Part shown: positions 36,070 through 44,799 of the stretch, one piece after another | Numbering within the stretch: the stretch's first letter is position 1 | Layout of the letters: every line of letters begins with the position of its first letter | Assembly: GCA_021776335.1 (NCBI GenBank) | Contig: JAJFGB010000008.1 | Coordinates: 1 to 64,000 of the forward strand | DNA length: 64,000 bases | Direction: 5' to 3' | From: Hyphococcus sp. | GTDB lineage: Bacteria; Pseudomonadota; Alphaproteobacteria; Caulobacterales; Parvularculaceae | Made by a program: the position numbers and the translations under genes | Notes under the pieces: model-generated | What the model was told of the DNA's origin: nothing | Database searches by the model: none | What the model saw: the letters and a program-made list of their open reading frames with translations, nothing else

Positions 36070-36729
36070 ATGGCCGCTAGTCCGGAAACTGCAATTGCCC
36101 GGTCCATTGGTGAGCGAATCAAACAGGCGCGAAAATCCCATGGGTTGAGCCAGGTGGATCTCGCGCGGCGCGTTGGGGTCAGCCAACCAGCGATCGCCAA
36201 TTGGGAAAGCGGTGTCCATGATCCGCGCCGTCTGATGTTGGCGAAACTGGCGGAAGTACTGGAAGCGCCGCTCGACTGGCTTGCGGCAGGTGATCGCTCG
36301 GTGGTCGAAAGCGACAAGCATGCTGCAGCGGCCTATATTCGCCGCCCGTTGCAGCATGTGCCGGTCATCAGCCTCCGCGCCGCTGCGCTGTTGGCTCAGG
36401 ATATGAGTGCGGATCCTCACGGCATGGCAGAAGATTATATTCCCGTGACGGCTGGTTCGTCGAAGATGTTTGCGGTTTTTTTGAATGATCGCGCCGTCAA
36501 TCTTGCTTTCCTCCCTGATACGCTGGTTGTTATTGATTATTCAGATCGAACACCTGGAGACGGTGATTTTTGCCTCGCCCATATTCGTGAGACACCAACA
36601 TTGCGGCGATGGCGTGCGCATCCGGCACGGTTGGAGCCTTATTCAAGTGACGTCGGGCATGAGACGATTGCGATGACACCGGATATCAGAATTATAGGGT
36701 GCGCGCGTGTGTCGATCCGCATTCACTAG
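36070..36729 (+). CDS. XRE-family regulator with S24/LexA-like C-terminal domain
   Basis: 219 residues. Residues 10-72 form a helix-turn-helix of the Cro/C1 type ('IKQARKSHGLSQVDLARRVGVSQPAIANWESG'-like, recognition helix at 'SQPAIANWE'). The C-terminal 100 residues follow the S24 fold ('MFAVFLNDRAVNLAFLPDTLVVID'), but the Ser of the usual SM-x-P motif is absent, so self-cleavage is unlikely and the domain may act in dimerisation or ligand binding. A very AT-rich 200-base upstream region with strong RBS (GAGGTGAG) precedes it. No prophage genes are nearby, so this looks like a chromosomal regulator of unknown targets. Confidence 0.8.
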   Translation: MAASPETAIARSIGERIKQARKSHGLSQVDLARRVGVSQPAIANWESGVHDPRRLMLAKLAEVLEAPLDWLAAGDRSVVESDKHAAAAYIRRPLQHVPVISLRAAALLAQDMSADPHGMAEDYIPVTAGSSKMFAVFLNDRAVNLAFLPDTLVVIDYSDRTPGDGDFCLAHIRETPTLRRWRAHPARLEPYSSDVGHETIAMTPDIRIIGCARVSIRIH

Positions 36730-36835
36730 GCTGTCGAGTGACACATAGTAATTGCCCAATGATCCAAAACGCATCGCACCCGAAAAGAGTGCGCGGATTT
36801 CAGTAAAGAGCGATACGCAAACACAATACGGGCGA

Positions 36836-39619
36836 TCACGCTACGCTGCGCGAATATTGTTCGATGATCGCCGGCAGCGCGTTATGGGTGTCGCGAAATT
36901 TTTTGCCCGCAAACTTGATCAGTGAAACAAGTTGGGGCATCGGCGCGCTCTTATTAGCGCTCTCTTCAATCGCACTGCATGCTCTGGCTAATTCATCAGC
37001 GCCGACGCTTAAACTCATTGACTTCAATGCGTGGGCTGCTTTTGTGACAGCCGCAGGATCATTCGCTTTTGGGCTCTCAATCAGTTGAATCATCGCATTC
37101 CGGGAGTGTTGTTGAAACAGCGTCAGCGCCCGGCGCGGAAGGTCTGCACCGCTGGTCTGCATCTTCAGCAATTGCTCAAGAACAGATATGTCAAATAGCG
37201 CTGAGGTTTGTGGCGCGTTATCTGTCCGGGATGACGCGTGCGGAGGTGTTGAGGCGCCGTCCAATTGTTCGATCATCGCCGTCGCTGCCGGCCTGGATTG
37301 TCCCGCGCCTGCGTCGAGATGTTTACCGATCTCTTGTGCGAGCGCAGTGATCGTGAATGGCTTCGTCAAATAGCCGTCCATTCCGGCTTCGCGCCACGCT
37401 TTTTCGTCATTCGTGACATGTGCGGACAGGGCGACAATTGGAACACGGTTTCGGCCCTTGCTTTTTTCGAATGCCCGGATGGCTCGTGACGCTTCAAAGC
37501 CGTCCATGAGAGGCATGGAGCAGTCCATCAAGATCACGCCGAACTCATTTTCTTCAGCCTCCAGCAAGGCCTCGCGGCCATTTGTGGCCAGTGTGACGTC
37601 GAGGTTGAGATGAGCGAGCGCCTCTTTGACGACTTCGCGGTTAACCGCGCTGTCATCTGCTGCAAGAATACGTTGCCTGGCGAAGGAGATGATCGGCGGC
37701 GTTTCCTGTTCCGGAAAAACTAATGCTGAACTGTCACGCAACTTGTTATCGCGAATTCGATTGATTAACTCGATGACCTCACGGCGTGACAAAGGCGTCA
37801 CAAGCGCTTCCTCTGCAACGCGCGACTCCAGCAGTTGGTCAAGCGCGGCATTGCCAAGCGCGCAGATGCAAATACGCGCCGCTTTCCAGTCAGCAGGTGT
37901 GCTTTTAAGTGATCGCGAGGCTCGATGATAAAAATCCGGGGAAGCAAATATCATGTCCGCATCGGCAACACCTGCTGCAAATATTTCATTGGGATCTGCG
38001 ATGGTTGTAGAAATCCCGGATTCTTGAAGGTATCGTGCGAGCAGTCTTTGCGTGACAAGACCGTTGACAGCAACGAGCGCTGTTTTCTCTTGGGCGAATT
38101 TAATGACGGGTACAGCAGATTCCACAACCTTGGTGGGAAGACTAAAATAGAATTTTGATCCTTTCCCATCAGTACTCGACACACCAATCGATCCAAGCAT
38201 AGCTTCAGATAGTCGCTTGCAGATTGCGAGGCCGAGGCCTGTTCCACCATATCGGCGCGTGGTGGACTGATCAGCCTGTGAAAATGCTTCAAATATGGTT
38301 GGCAATTTGTCGCCCGGAATTCCAACGCCAGTATCTGCGACGACAAACTTAAGGACGCCGCTGCCGCTGTCTGAAGGAGTATATTTTGCCGAAACCACGA
38401 CGTGACCCTTGTCAGTGAATTTCAGCGCATTGTTGACTAAATTAGATACGATCTGACGAATCCGCATCGGATCCCCCTCGATCACTTCAGGAACATTTGG
38501 CGCCAGATAAGCCGCGAGTTCGAGATCTTTTGACGCTGCTCGTTCCCAAAACAGTCCGACAATATCATCAATAATCTCGGCTGGGCGGACCGGGATTTTT
38601 TCGACTTCCAGACGCCCTGCTTCGATTTTGGAGAAGTCAAGAATGTCGTTGATGATTGCAAGCAAGCTTTGGCCCGATTTGACGATGATATCAGCATAGC
38701 GTTTTTGGCGAAAGGGAAGGTGCGAATTACTGAGCAGGTTGGCCATTCCGATGATGCCGTTCATTGGCGTTCGGATTTCATGGCTCATTGTGGCGATGAA
38801 ATCGGATTTTGCCTTGTCGATGGCTTCAGCCGTTTGCTTTGTTTGCTGAACTTCCAGTGCGCGTTTTTGAACGAGTTTTCTTAATTCCGTTTGATTGGCC
38901 CGGAGTGCGGCATCGCGATTTTGCAATTGATCAAGCAGTTCGTTGAACGTCTCAACAAGACGTTTAGTCTCGTCGTTAGCGGTGCTGGCGGCGCGCATGC
39001 TGAAGTCGCCCGACTCCCGGACCTCGGTCATGGTTTCGGCAAGATTGTGAAGCGGATTTGTGATTGTGCGTTGTATTCTTACGGCAATTAGATTGCCAAT
39101 GCCGCCGGCAAATATTGCAGCGACCAGCACATCGAAGACCACGAGACCAAGTCCTCCCGAGAGCTCTCCCGCTTGAGTGTAAATAGTCAGGGTCGCGATT
39201 TGCTCGCCATCATGCATCACAGGCACTGTCGTCGTTATCGCGCTTGACGTCAGGAATTTGATGAGTGACGGAACGCCATTGTTCTTGCTTGCTTGGCTCC
39301 TGGCTAGCGCACGCCCATTTCCAATTTCGGCCAACAATTCGCCATCCGGGGCGGCAACAGATACAAACTGCACAGAGGGAATATCAACGATTGGTTGTAA
39401 TGCTTGTTCAATTTCCCCGCGGGATTGAGCGGCGACGGGTTCAACGAGTCCAGCACTGTAAACGCTCGCAGACGCGCGCAATTCAGCATATTCATTAGCC
39501 CGATATTGGGCAGTCTCGCGCCACACCGATGACGAAGTGACAATCGTGACGGCGCCCACGACCGCCACGGCAACAAGGACCGTCAACCGATGGTGCAAGG
39601 GCTTGCTGTGCTTTGACAC
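36836..39619 (-). CDS. Hybrid sensor histidine kinase with HAMP, two receiver domains and HPt
   Basis: 927 residues, GTG start. Transmembrane helices at about 14-32 and 150-175 flank a periplasmic sensor; HAMP to about 230; coiled coil; HisKA with His near 278 in '[13 protein letters not shown]'; HATPase_c about 390-505 with 'ADTGVGIP' and '[10 protein letters not shown]'. A first receiver-like region, 520-635, lacks the phosphoacceptor Asp and is degenerate; a complete receiver, about 640-765, has 'AADDS', '[11 protein letters not shown]' and 'LTKPF'. A C-terminal HPt domain has '[14 protein letters not shown]'. This is a BarA/ArcB-like phosphorelay protein whose output regulator is not adjacent. 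It diverges from a second kinase gene. Confidence 0.92.
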   Translation of the reverse strand: MSKHSKPLHHRLTVLVAVAVVGAVTIVTSSSVWRETAQYRANEYAELRASASVYSAGLVEPVAAQSRGEIEQALQPIVDIPSVQFVSVAAPDGELLAEIGNGRALARSQASKNNGVPSLIKFLTSSAITTTVPVMHDGEQIATLTIYTQAGELSGGLGLVVFDVLVAAIFAGGIGNLIAVRIQRTITNPLHNLAETMTEVRESGDFSMRAASTANDETKRLVETFNELLDQLQNRDAALRANQTELRKLVQKRALEVQQTKQTAEAIDKAKSDFIATMSHEIRTPMNGIIGMANLLSNSHLPFRQKRYADIIVKSGQSLLAIINDILDFSKIEAGRLEVEKIPVRPAEIIDDIVGLFWERAASKDLELAAYLAPNVPEVIEGDPMRIRQIVSNLVNNALKFTDKGHVVVSAKYTPSDSGSGVLKFVVADTGVGIPGDKLPTIFEAFSQADQSTTRRYGGTGLGLAICKRLSEAMLGSIGVSSTDGKGSKFYFSLPTKVVESAVPVIKFAQEKTALVAVNGLVTQRLLARYLQESGISTTIADPNEIFAAGVADADMIFASPDFYHRASRSLKSTPADWKAARICICALGNAALDQLLESRVAEEALVTPLSRREVIELINRIRDNKLRDSSALVFPEQETPPIISFARQRILAADDSAVNREVVKEALAHLNLDVTLATNGREALLEAEENEFGVILMDCSMPLMDGFEASRAIRAFEKSKGRNRVPIVALSAHVTNDEKAWREAGMDGYLTKPFTITALAQEIGKHLDAGAGQSRPAATAMIEQLDGASTPPHASSRTDNAPQTSALFDISVLEQLLKMQTSGADLPRRALTLFQQHSRNAMIQLIESPKANDPAAVTKAAHALKSMSLSVGADELARACSAIEESANKSAPMPQLVSLIKFAGKKFRDTHNALPAIIEQYSRSVA

Positions 39620-39782
39620 GGTCGAGGCCTTTGTTCTGTGCGGTTCAGAGCTCGGATCGTGTCAGAAATTGCTTGCCAATTGATTTCCTTAACGCACTGC
39701 AAGCACTTTTTAACGGAATTTCGGGTAAATTGAGGATGTCCGTCGCAACGACACGGCGGATCAAAATCGGGGAGTTAACAGC

Positions 39783-40937
39783 GTGTCTTCAGGTGAGCGC
39801 ATCATTCTGGCCGATGATGACCCGGTTATGCGCGAGCTTGCTTGCGCAAAGCTCCATGAAGCTGGCTATCGTGTTAACGCCGTCGAGGACGGCGCCGCCG
39901 CACTCGCCCTGTTAAAGCGAGACGGCGCGGACCTTGTTATTTCCGATTTGAATATGCCGGAGATGGACGGATTTACGCTTACGAAAAGAATTCGCGACGA
40001 CCATCAAATCTCCGAAACACCGATCATTGTAATTACATCGAGCGACCATGAGGCTGCCGTGGATCGTGCATTTGCGGCTGGCGCTACATCGTTTCTTGCC
40101 AAACCTGTAAACTGGCCGCTTTTCAATCACGCGGTTCGATTCGTATTACGAGCGGCAAATGACAAAAAAGAACTGCGTGAAGCGCGAGACCGGGCTCGGG
40201 CCGGGGAAAAATTCAAAGACAGCCTGATGTCAGTGATGAGCCATGAGCTGCGCACACCGTTGAACGCTATTATCGGCTTTGGTCAGCTCATATCCGAATT
40301 TTTTGAAAAGAAAAATGATAGTCTTTATAGGGATTATTCGGATTATATTGTTGATGGCGGCAGGCGGTTGCTAAATTCGGTTTCTGATATGTTGCTGGCT
40401 TCTGATGCGCGCACCGGGCCAATCAGTCTAAATGAAGCGGATGTGACCGTCGGTGCTTTAATAGACGAGGCATTGTTGGCAGAGAAGCCGGCGATCAACA
40501 GCGCTGGCGCCAAGATTAGTGTAACTGTACAGGATCGGGAACTCGAGTTGTGTTGTGATGGTTCGTTGATATCGCGGGCTTTGGCAAAGCTGATCGACAA
40601 TGCGGTGAAATTTTCGCCCAATGGTGTGGAAATTGTCATCGGCGCAGCGTTGGCCAAAAATGGCGACCTTGCGATATTGGTCAAGGATAACGGGCCCGGC
40701 ATGACTGATAAAGGGCTCAAGATTGCAATGTCGCCATTCTCGCAATCGGACATGTCCGTCCGGCGTTCAAATGAGGGGCTGGGCCTTGGTCTTTTGTTGG
40801 TCCAGGCAATTGCGCAGGCGCATGGCGCTGTTTTCAAACTCGAAAGTGCATCGGGTAAAGGCACACGCGCGTTATTGTTGACGCCTGCATCACGGATTTG
40901 CGGTAAATTCAAAAAAACCGGTAGTCGCGCTGCGTGA
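39783..40937 (+). CDS. Receiver-histidine kinase (REC-HisKA-HATPase)
   Basis: 384 residues, GTG start. An N-terminal receiver (1-125) with 'LADDDP', phosphoacceptor Asp in 'VISDLNMPEMDG' (about 55) and Lys in 'FLAKPV', then HisKA with His about 152 in 'SVMSHELRTPLNA', then HATPase_c with 'DNAVKFSPNG', 'VKDNGPGM' and 'GLGLGLLLVQA'. No membrane segment: cytosolic. It can receive phosphate on its own receiver, perhaps from the HPt of the divergent hybrid kinase, and control its kinase. The two are separated by 163 bases, so shared regulation is likely. No output regulator follows. Confidence 0.9.
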   Translation: MSSGERIILADDDPVMRELACAKLHEAGYRVNAVEDGAAALALLKRDGADLVISDLNMPEMDGFTLTKRIRDDHQISETPIIVITSSDHEAAVDRAFAAGATSFLAKPVNWPLFNHAVRFVLRAANDKKELREARDRARAGEKFKDSLMSVMSHELRTPLNAIIGFGQLISEFFEKKNDSLYRDYSDYIVDGGRRLLNSVSDMLLASDARTGPISLNEADVTVGALIDEALLAEKPAINSAGAKISVTVQDRELELCCDGSLISRALAKLIDNAVKFSPNGVEIVIGAALAKNGDLAILVKDNGPGMTDKGLKIAMSPFSQSDMSVRRSNEGLGLGLLLVQAIAQAHGAVFKLESASGKGTRALLLTPASRICGKFKKTGSRAA

Positions 40938-41064
40938 TGTGAGGCTGGTCGATGATCAGTTTCCGCCGCTTAAAAATTCGCGTGAGTCATTTCGAAACGC
41001 TCATAACCTTTGCGTATATGAAAAAGCGGGCAGGTCAGCCGGAATGCGCAGCAGAGCGCCACAT

Positions 41065-42255
41065 TCAATCCCGACCTTGCGCTTCAATCATGTCTCTCAC
41101 TGTGGCTACGGGCAGGGCGTGATAAGTTCTCTCATGCCCGTCTGCATCGCGATGCGTCGCGCTTTGCGCCATTAACAAAGAATTATAGATCGCCTCTTCC
41201 GTCGCTTCGATAACGGCTTGCGACAATGGCGATAGACCGGCATTGGCAAGTTCAGTGAAACCAGCTTCTCCAACACGTCGGTCTGGCGTGCGCCGCACAT
41301 CGCGATGGGTGGAAAAAGCAATTGCGTAATCTCCGGACCCATTGGTCATTGATGCGCCTGTCCGGGCAAGACCGGCAAACGACCGCCGCGCCAGCCGCGT
41401 GAGATTTCGGTCCGATAATGGCGCATCAGTTGCGATGATGATCATGATGGAACCATCTGCGCGATCGTCGGCGACATAATCATCCAGGTAATACTGGTTG
41501 AGGTTCTCACCGACGGCCACTCCATCCATCTGAAGCACGCCGCCAAAATTGGTCTGCACCAACACGCCGACCGTATAACCGCCGAGCGCATCGGGCAGAT
41601 GTCTGGAGCTGGTGCCGATGCCGCCCTTCCAGCCAAATGCGACGGTGCCTGCCCCGGCCCCAACGCCGCCTTCTTCGACGGGGCCGGCGGCAGCAATATC
41701 AATGGCCTGGACCGCGTGATCAGGCGTAACGACACGCGCCCTGATATCGTTGAGCCGGGCGTCATTGGTTTCACCCACGACCATGTTGATGGAGCGAATA
41801 TCATCAGAATCAGGACGCGCGATTGTCCAGTCGAGAATGCCGTCAGCAGCGCGCGGTACGGACATGGTGTTGGTGAGAAGAATAGGCGATTCAATCTCGC
41901 CCAGCTCTTTTATTTGGGTGCTGCCCATTAGCTTGCCATATCCATTGCCAATCACGACGCCAGCCGGAACCTTATCCGTATAAAGATTGGCGCCATGTGG
42001 CAGGATTGCGGTGACGCCGGTGCGAATCGACGGCGGATCAATGATCGTCACATGCCCGACCAAAACGCCTTCAACGTCGGTAATCGCATTTAAGGGGCCA
42101 GGTTCGAGTACGCCTGGCGCGACGCCTATATCGCGCGCGCGGACCTGTGTCCGTCCAGGTTCCATTTGATCCGGCTCTTGGCCCACGCAGCTCGTTGTCA
42201 CGGCAAGCATGACCGTTGTGCTGGCGATGAAAAGGGCAATATCGCGGTGGACCAT
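41065..42255 (-). CDS. P1 family (DmpA/S58) aminopeptidase, secreted
   Basis: 396 residues with an N-terminal signal sequence (Cys near 23 may be a lipobox). Family signs: 'GPLNAITDVEGVLVGHVT' start of the fold, 'FGWKGGIGTSSRHL', 'YTVGVLVQTNFGG', and the autocleavage site 'ADGSIMIIIATDAPL', where Ser in GS would become the N-terminal nucleophile. DmpA-type enzymes self-cleave into two chains and hydrolyse D-aminoacyl or beta-aminoacyl peptides. RBS GGGAG precedes the ATG. It is convergent with the receiver-kinase gene and 39 bases from the sulfotransferase gene upstream, with which it may be co-transcribed. Confidence 0.85.
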   Translation of the reverse strand: MVHRDIALFIASTTVMLAVTTSCVGQEPDQMEPGRTQVRARDIGVAPGVLEPGPLNAITDVEGVLVGHVTIIDPPSIRTGVTAILPHGANLYTDKVPAGVVIGNGYGKLMGSTQIKELGEIESPILLTNTMSVPRAADGILDWTIARPDSDDIRSINMVVGETNDARLNDIRARVVTPDHAVQAIDIAAAGPVEEGGVGAGAGTVAFGWKGGIGTSSRHLPDALGGYTVGVLVQTNFGGVLQMDGVAVGENLNQYYLDDYVADDRADGSIMIIIATDAPLSDRNLTRLARRSFAGLARTGASMTNGSGDYAIAFSTHRDVRRTPDRRVGEAGFTELANAGLSPLSQAVIEATEEAIYNSLLMAQSATHRDADGHERTYHALPVATVRDMIEAQGRD

Positions 42256-42294
42256 TGATGAACTCCCGATGTCTGGTTGTCTGCGTGGAAAGCG

Positions 42295-44316
42295 CTAGCT
42301 GGCGGTCCCCGTATTCAATGCGCCGGTTTCAAGATCAATATTGGCGGCGATAAGTCCGTTTTTTAATGGCGTAAGATAATCAGCATATCGCAATGCGGCG
42401 CGCTCCGGCGTTTTTCTTATGGGTTGCCGCGCCTGTACGCTGCTAAACGTCGCGATCGGTCTTTGGACGCGATGAAATGAAAGGCACGCGTCATGCCAGT
42501 CGAGGCCGCAATGGGACAGCATGCGGCGGACTTCATTTTCAAAATCGGCGATGAGGTTTTCATATTGAAACAAGGGAAAATCCGATCCGAGTGTTTTTTC
42601 CCAGTGTTCAACGATGCGCGCGTAATCGCCATAAAAGTGCGCAATGTTTTCAAGCCAACAGGAGAACGGCCACTGCTTGTTGAAGGGATGGCGATAAATG
42701 GAAAACCCTGTCTCGATTGGGTTGCGCCTGATGTGAACAATTTTCGCATCCGGAAACAGCGCCCCTATCAACCCCGCGTGACGGAAATTTATCGGCTGCT
42801 TATCAAGCATAAAATTTTCCGCATTGTCCCGTGGGAAATACGAAAAATAAAGATCGCGCCATGCTTGAAGCTGCTCCGCTGACGCATCGTCAATATGCGT
42901 TGCGCCGGATTGATGCGCCCAATCGAGCACTCTCTTGTAAACCTCCGGCAAGCTCGACAATTCGCCGATGCTGAAAATATCAGGGTGCGCTGTTAGAATG
43001 CTTTCTGTGAGCGTAGTGCCGGATCTTGGCGTGCCGACAATGAAGATTGGCGTGTATGGGCCGGGATCCAGACGCCCCGCTTCGGCGCGGCGATGAAAGA
43101 ACGAAATAATCTGGTCGGTTTCTTGGGTGTATCCGAGCCGGTCAAAACCGCCGCCGGTGGCGGTCGCATTGTGATCGCCAATTTCATTGCCGCGGCTCAA
43201 TGCTGAGAATGCATCATCAATATCGCCCCGGCAGTCATATATTTTTGCGAGTGAAAGCAAGAGTTCATAGAGTTGTTGCGGCGGCATGGATGTATCTGCC
43301 GATAACGCTTTCATAGCAGTGAGATGTTCATCGTTCATTTTGCCGCGCCGCAATGTGCAGAGCTGCGTCAGGGCAGGTGAAAATTCCGGGTCGGCGGCGA
43401 TCACTTTTTCGCAAAGCTGTTCAGACGATTGAAGATCGCCGGTGAAGTATTTCAAACGGCTTAAGGCAAAAAGGCCGGCTGCCGATTTCGGATCAATACT
43501 CAACGCCTTATCGATTGCGACACCGGCTTTGTCGTATCTTTGGGCGGCAGTGCAGTAGCGGCCATAGGCGAATAATGTCTCTGCGGAGGTGGGATCAAGT
43601 TCAGCGACCACCTCATAGATGTTGCAAGCTTCACTTGTGTAGCCGAGATCAAAAAGCAAATTGGCCAATGTTGATAACGATCTTTGATCGGCTGATTTGA
43701 GGGTCTTCCATCGATGCGCGAATTGGCCGATCGCTTTTCCGTCGCGCTCAGCCGCTGCAATGCGGATTCCAAGCTCCAGGCCATCGACATCCATCGGTGA
43801 CGCGCCAAGCACTGCGTGCAGGGCGCGCTTTGCTTCTTCGATATTGTTCATGAGCAACATTGCGCGCCCGTAACCGGCAAGGGCGCTGACATTTTGCGGA
43901 TCCAGCGCGATTGCATGTCCGTAGGCCGCTGCCGCTTTTTTCGCGTCATCGCGTTTGAGTTCGATGGCGCCCAGCTGTGTTGACAGATCGCTGGAGCGCG
44001 GCCTGGCATTGACCGCTGCACGAATATGATCGGCCGCCAAATCGAACCGGCGATCTTTTTCCAGAATCGCTGCGAGATTAAGCCGGAAGATCGGCTCTGC
44101 CGGGTCGACTGCAATTGCTTGTTCGATCAGCCGGATGGCGCTCTCCCGGTCATTTTCCTGCTCATGAACGAGGCCGAGCAAGTGCAATGCTTCCGGGTTG
44201 TCGCGCGATAACGCCAGCGCACTCAGGTAATTTTGACGTGCGTTGGATAGATCGCCAGTTTGTTGAGCCGCGAGACCCTTGTCTATTAGCGCGTTAACGG
44301 CTGTCGATTGCGACAT
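42295..44316 (-). CDS. TPR-repeat sulfotransferase family protein
   Basis: 673 residues. Residues 1-390 are about ten tetratricopeptide repeats ('NPEALHLLGLVHEQENDRESA'-type). The remainder is a sulfotransferase domain: PAPS 5'-phosphate loop 'IFIVGTPRSGTTLTESIL' (about 425-442), and the 3'-phosphate 'IHIRRNPIETGFSIY' region (about 540). It could sulphate a glycan, lipid or protein Tyr. No signal peptide. Divergent from the TonB receptor across a 483-base regulatory region; this pairing is frequent in sphingomonads and hyphomonads and suggests functional linkage, such as handling of a sulphated or extracellular ligand. Confidence 0.85.
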   Translation of the reverse strand: MSQSTAVNALIDKGLAAQQTGDLSNARQNYLSALALSRDNPEALHLLGLVHEQENDRESAIRLIEQAIAVDPAEPIFRLNLAAILEKDRRFDLAADHIRAAVNARPRSSDLSTQLGAIELKRDDAKKAAAAYGHAIALDPQNVSALAGYGRAMLLMNNIEEAKRALHAVLGASPMDVDGLELGIRIAAAERDGKAIGQFAHRWKTLKSADQRSLSTLANLLFDLGYTSEACNIYEVVAELDPTSAETLFAYGRYCTAAQRYDKAGVAIDKALSIDPKSAAGLFALSRLKYFTGDLQSSEQLCEKVIAADPEFSPALTQLCTLRRGKMNDEHLTAMKALSADTSMPPQQLYELLLSLAKIYDCRGDIDDAFSALSRGNEIGDHNATATGGGFDRLGYTQETDQIISFFHRRAEAGRLDPGPYTPIFIVGTPRSGTTLTESILTAHPDIFSIGELSSLPEVYKRVLDWAHQSGATHIDDASAEQLQAWRDLYFSYFPRDNAENFMLDKQPINFRHAGLIGALFPDAKIVHIRRNPIETGFSIYRHPFNKQWPFSCWLENIAHFYGDYARIVEHWEKTLGSDFPLFQYENLIADFENEVRRMLSHCGLDWHDACLSFHRVQRPIATFSSVQARQPIRKTPERAALRYADYLTPLKNGLIAANIDLETGALNTGTAS

Positions 44317-44470
44317 GGAAACTGACTCATCGGTAGCAATTCGTCACTGCCATATCCCGGTAACGATGAATACAAAACAGGTTGGGGGCGAATTATGAGA
44401 AGAACCTGTGCGCCAGCGAAACCGGCGGTAGGCTTTGTCTCATGTGTGTCTGATTGTGCAAAGCTGCGGC

Positions 44471-44521
44471 CGAATTGGCGCCAGAGCTGACCCCTCACTT
44501 TGTCCAGCTGGCGCGAATTCG
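44471..44521. repeat. Inverted repeat in the sulfotransferase-TonB receptor intergenic region
   Basis: Fourteen-base arms (44471-44484 and 44508-44521) match in 13 of 14 positions (cgaattggcgccag versus the complement of ctggcgcgaattcg), separated by 23 bases. It lies in a 483-base region (44317-44799) without a convincing gene, which must hold the two divergent promoters. It may be an operator or an mRNA leader hairpin. Confidence 0.5.
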
Positions 44522-44799
44522 ATGTATATGTGCGATTCGAGCCGAATTAATCCCACTTTAAGAGTTTTGATTAACCTTGTCTCAGGTCAAAGAGCGATTT
44601 GCTGCAGTGCAGCGTGGCCTTAATCGGGCGCCCGTCCGGTTGTTGTAATTTTGTAACGGTTTTCGTTTTGCAGCAGCGAAGAGGTCATTGCCGACTGGAC
44701 GTCAAATCATCCGCAGGCACAATAGAAAAATTGGCCATTGCCTTAAAAAAATTGGTCTACCGAGGCCCCGCAGGGAGGGGCAAAAAAGGGATTTCAGGA

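Noticed and set aside
36070-36729. Prophage repressor
   Set aside because: No integrase, phage structural gene or attachment repeat around it; the surroundings are chromosomal housekeeping and signalling genes.
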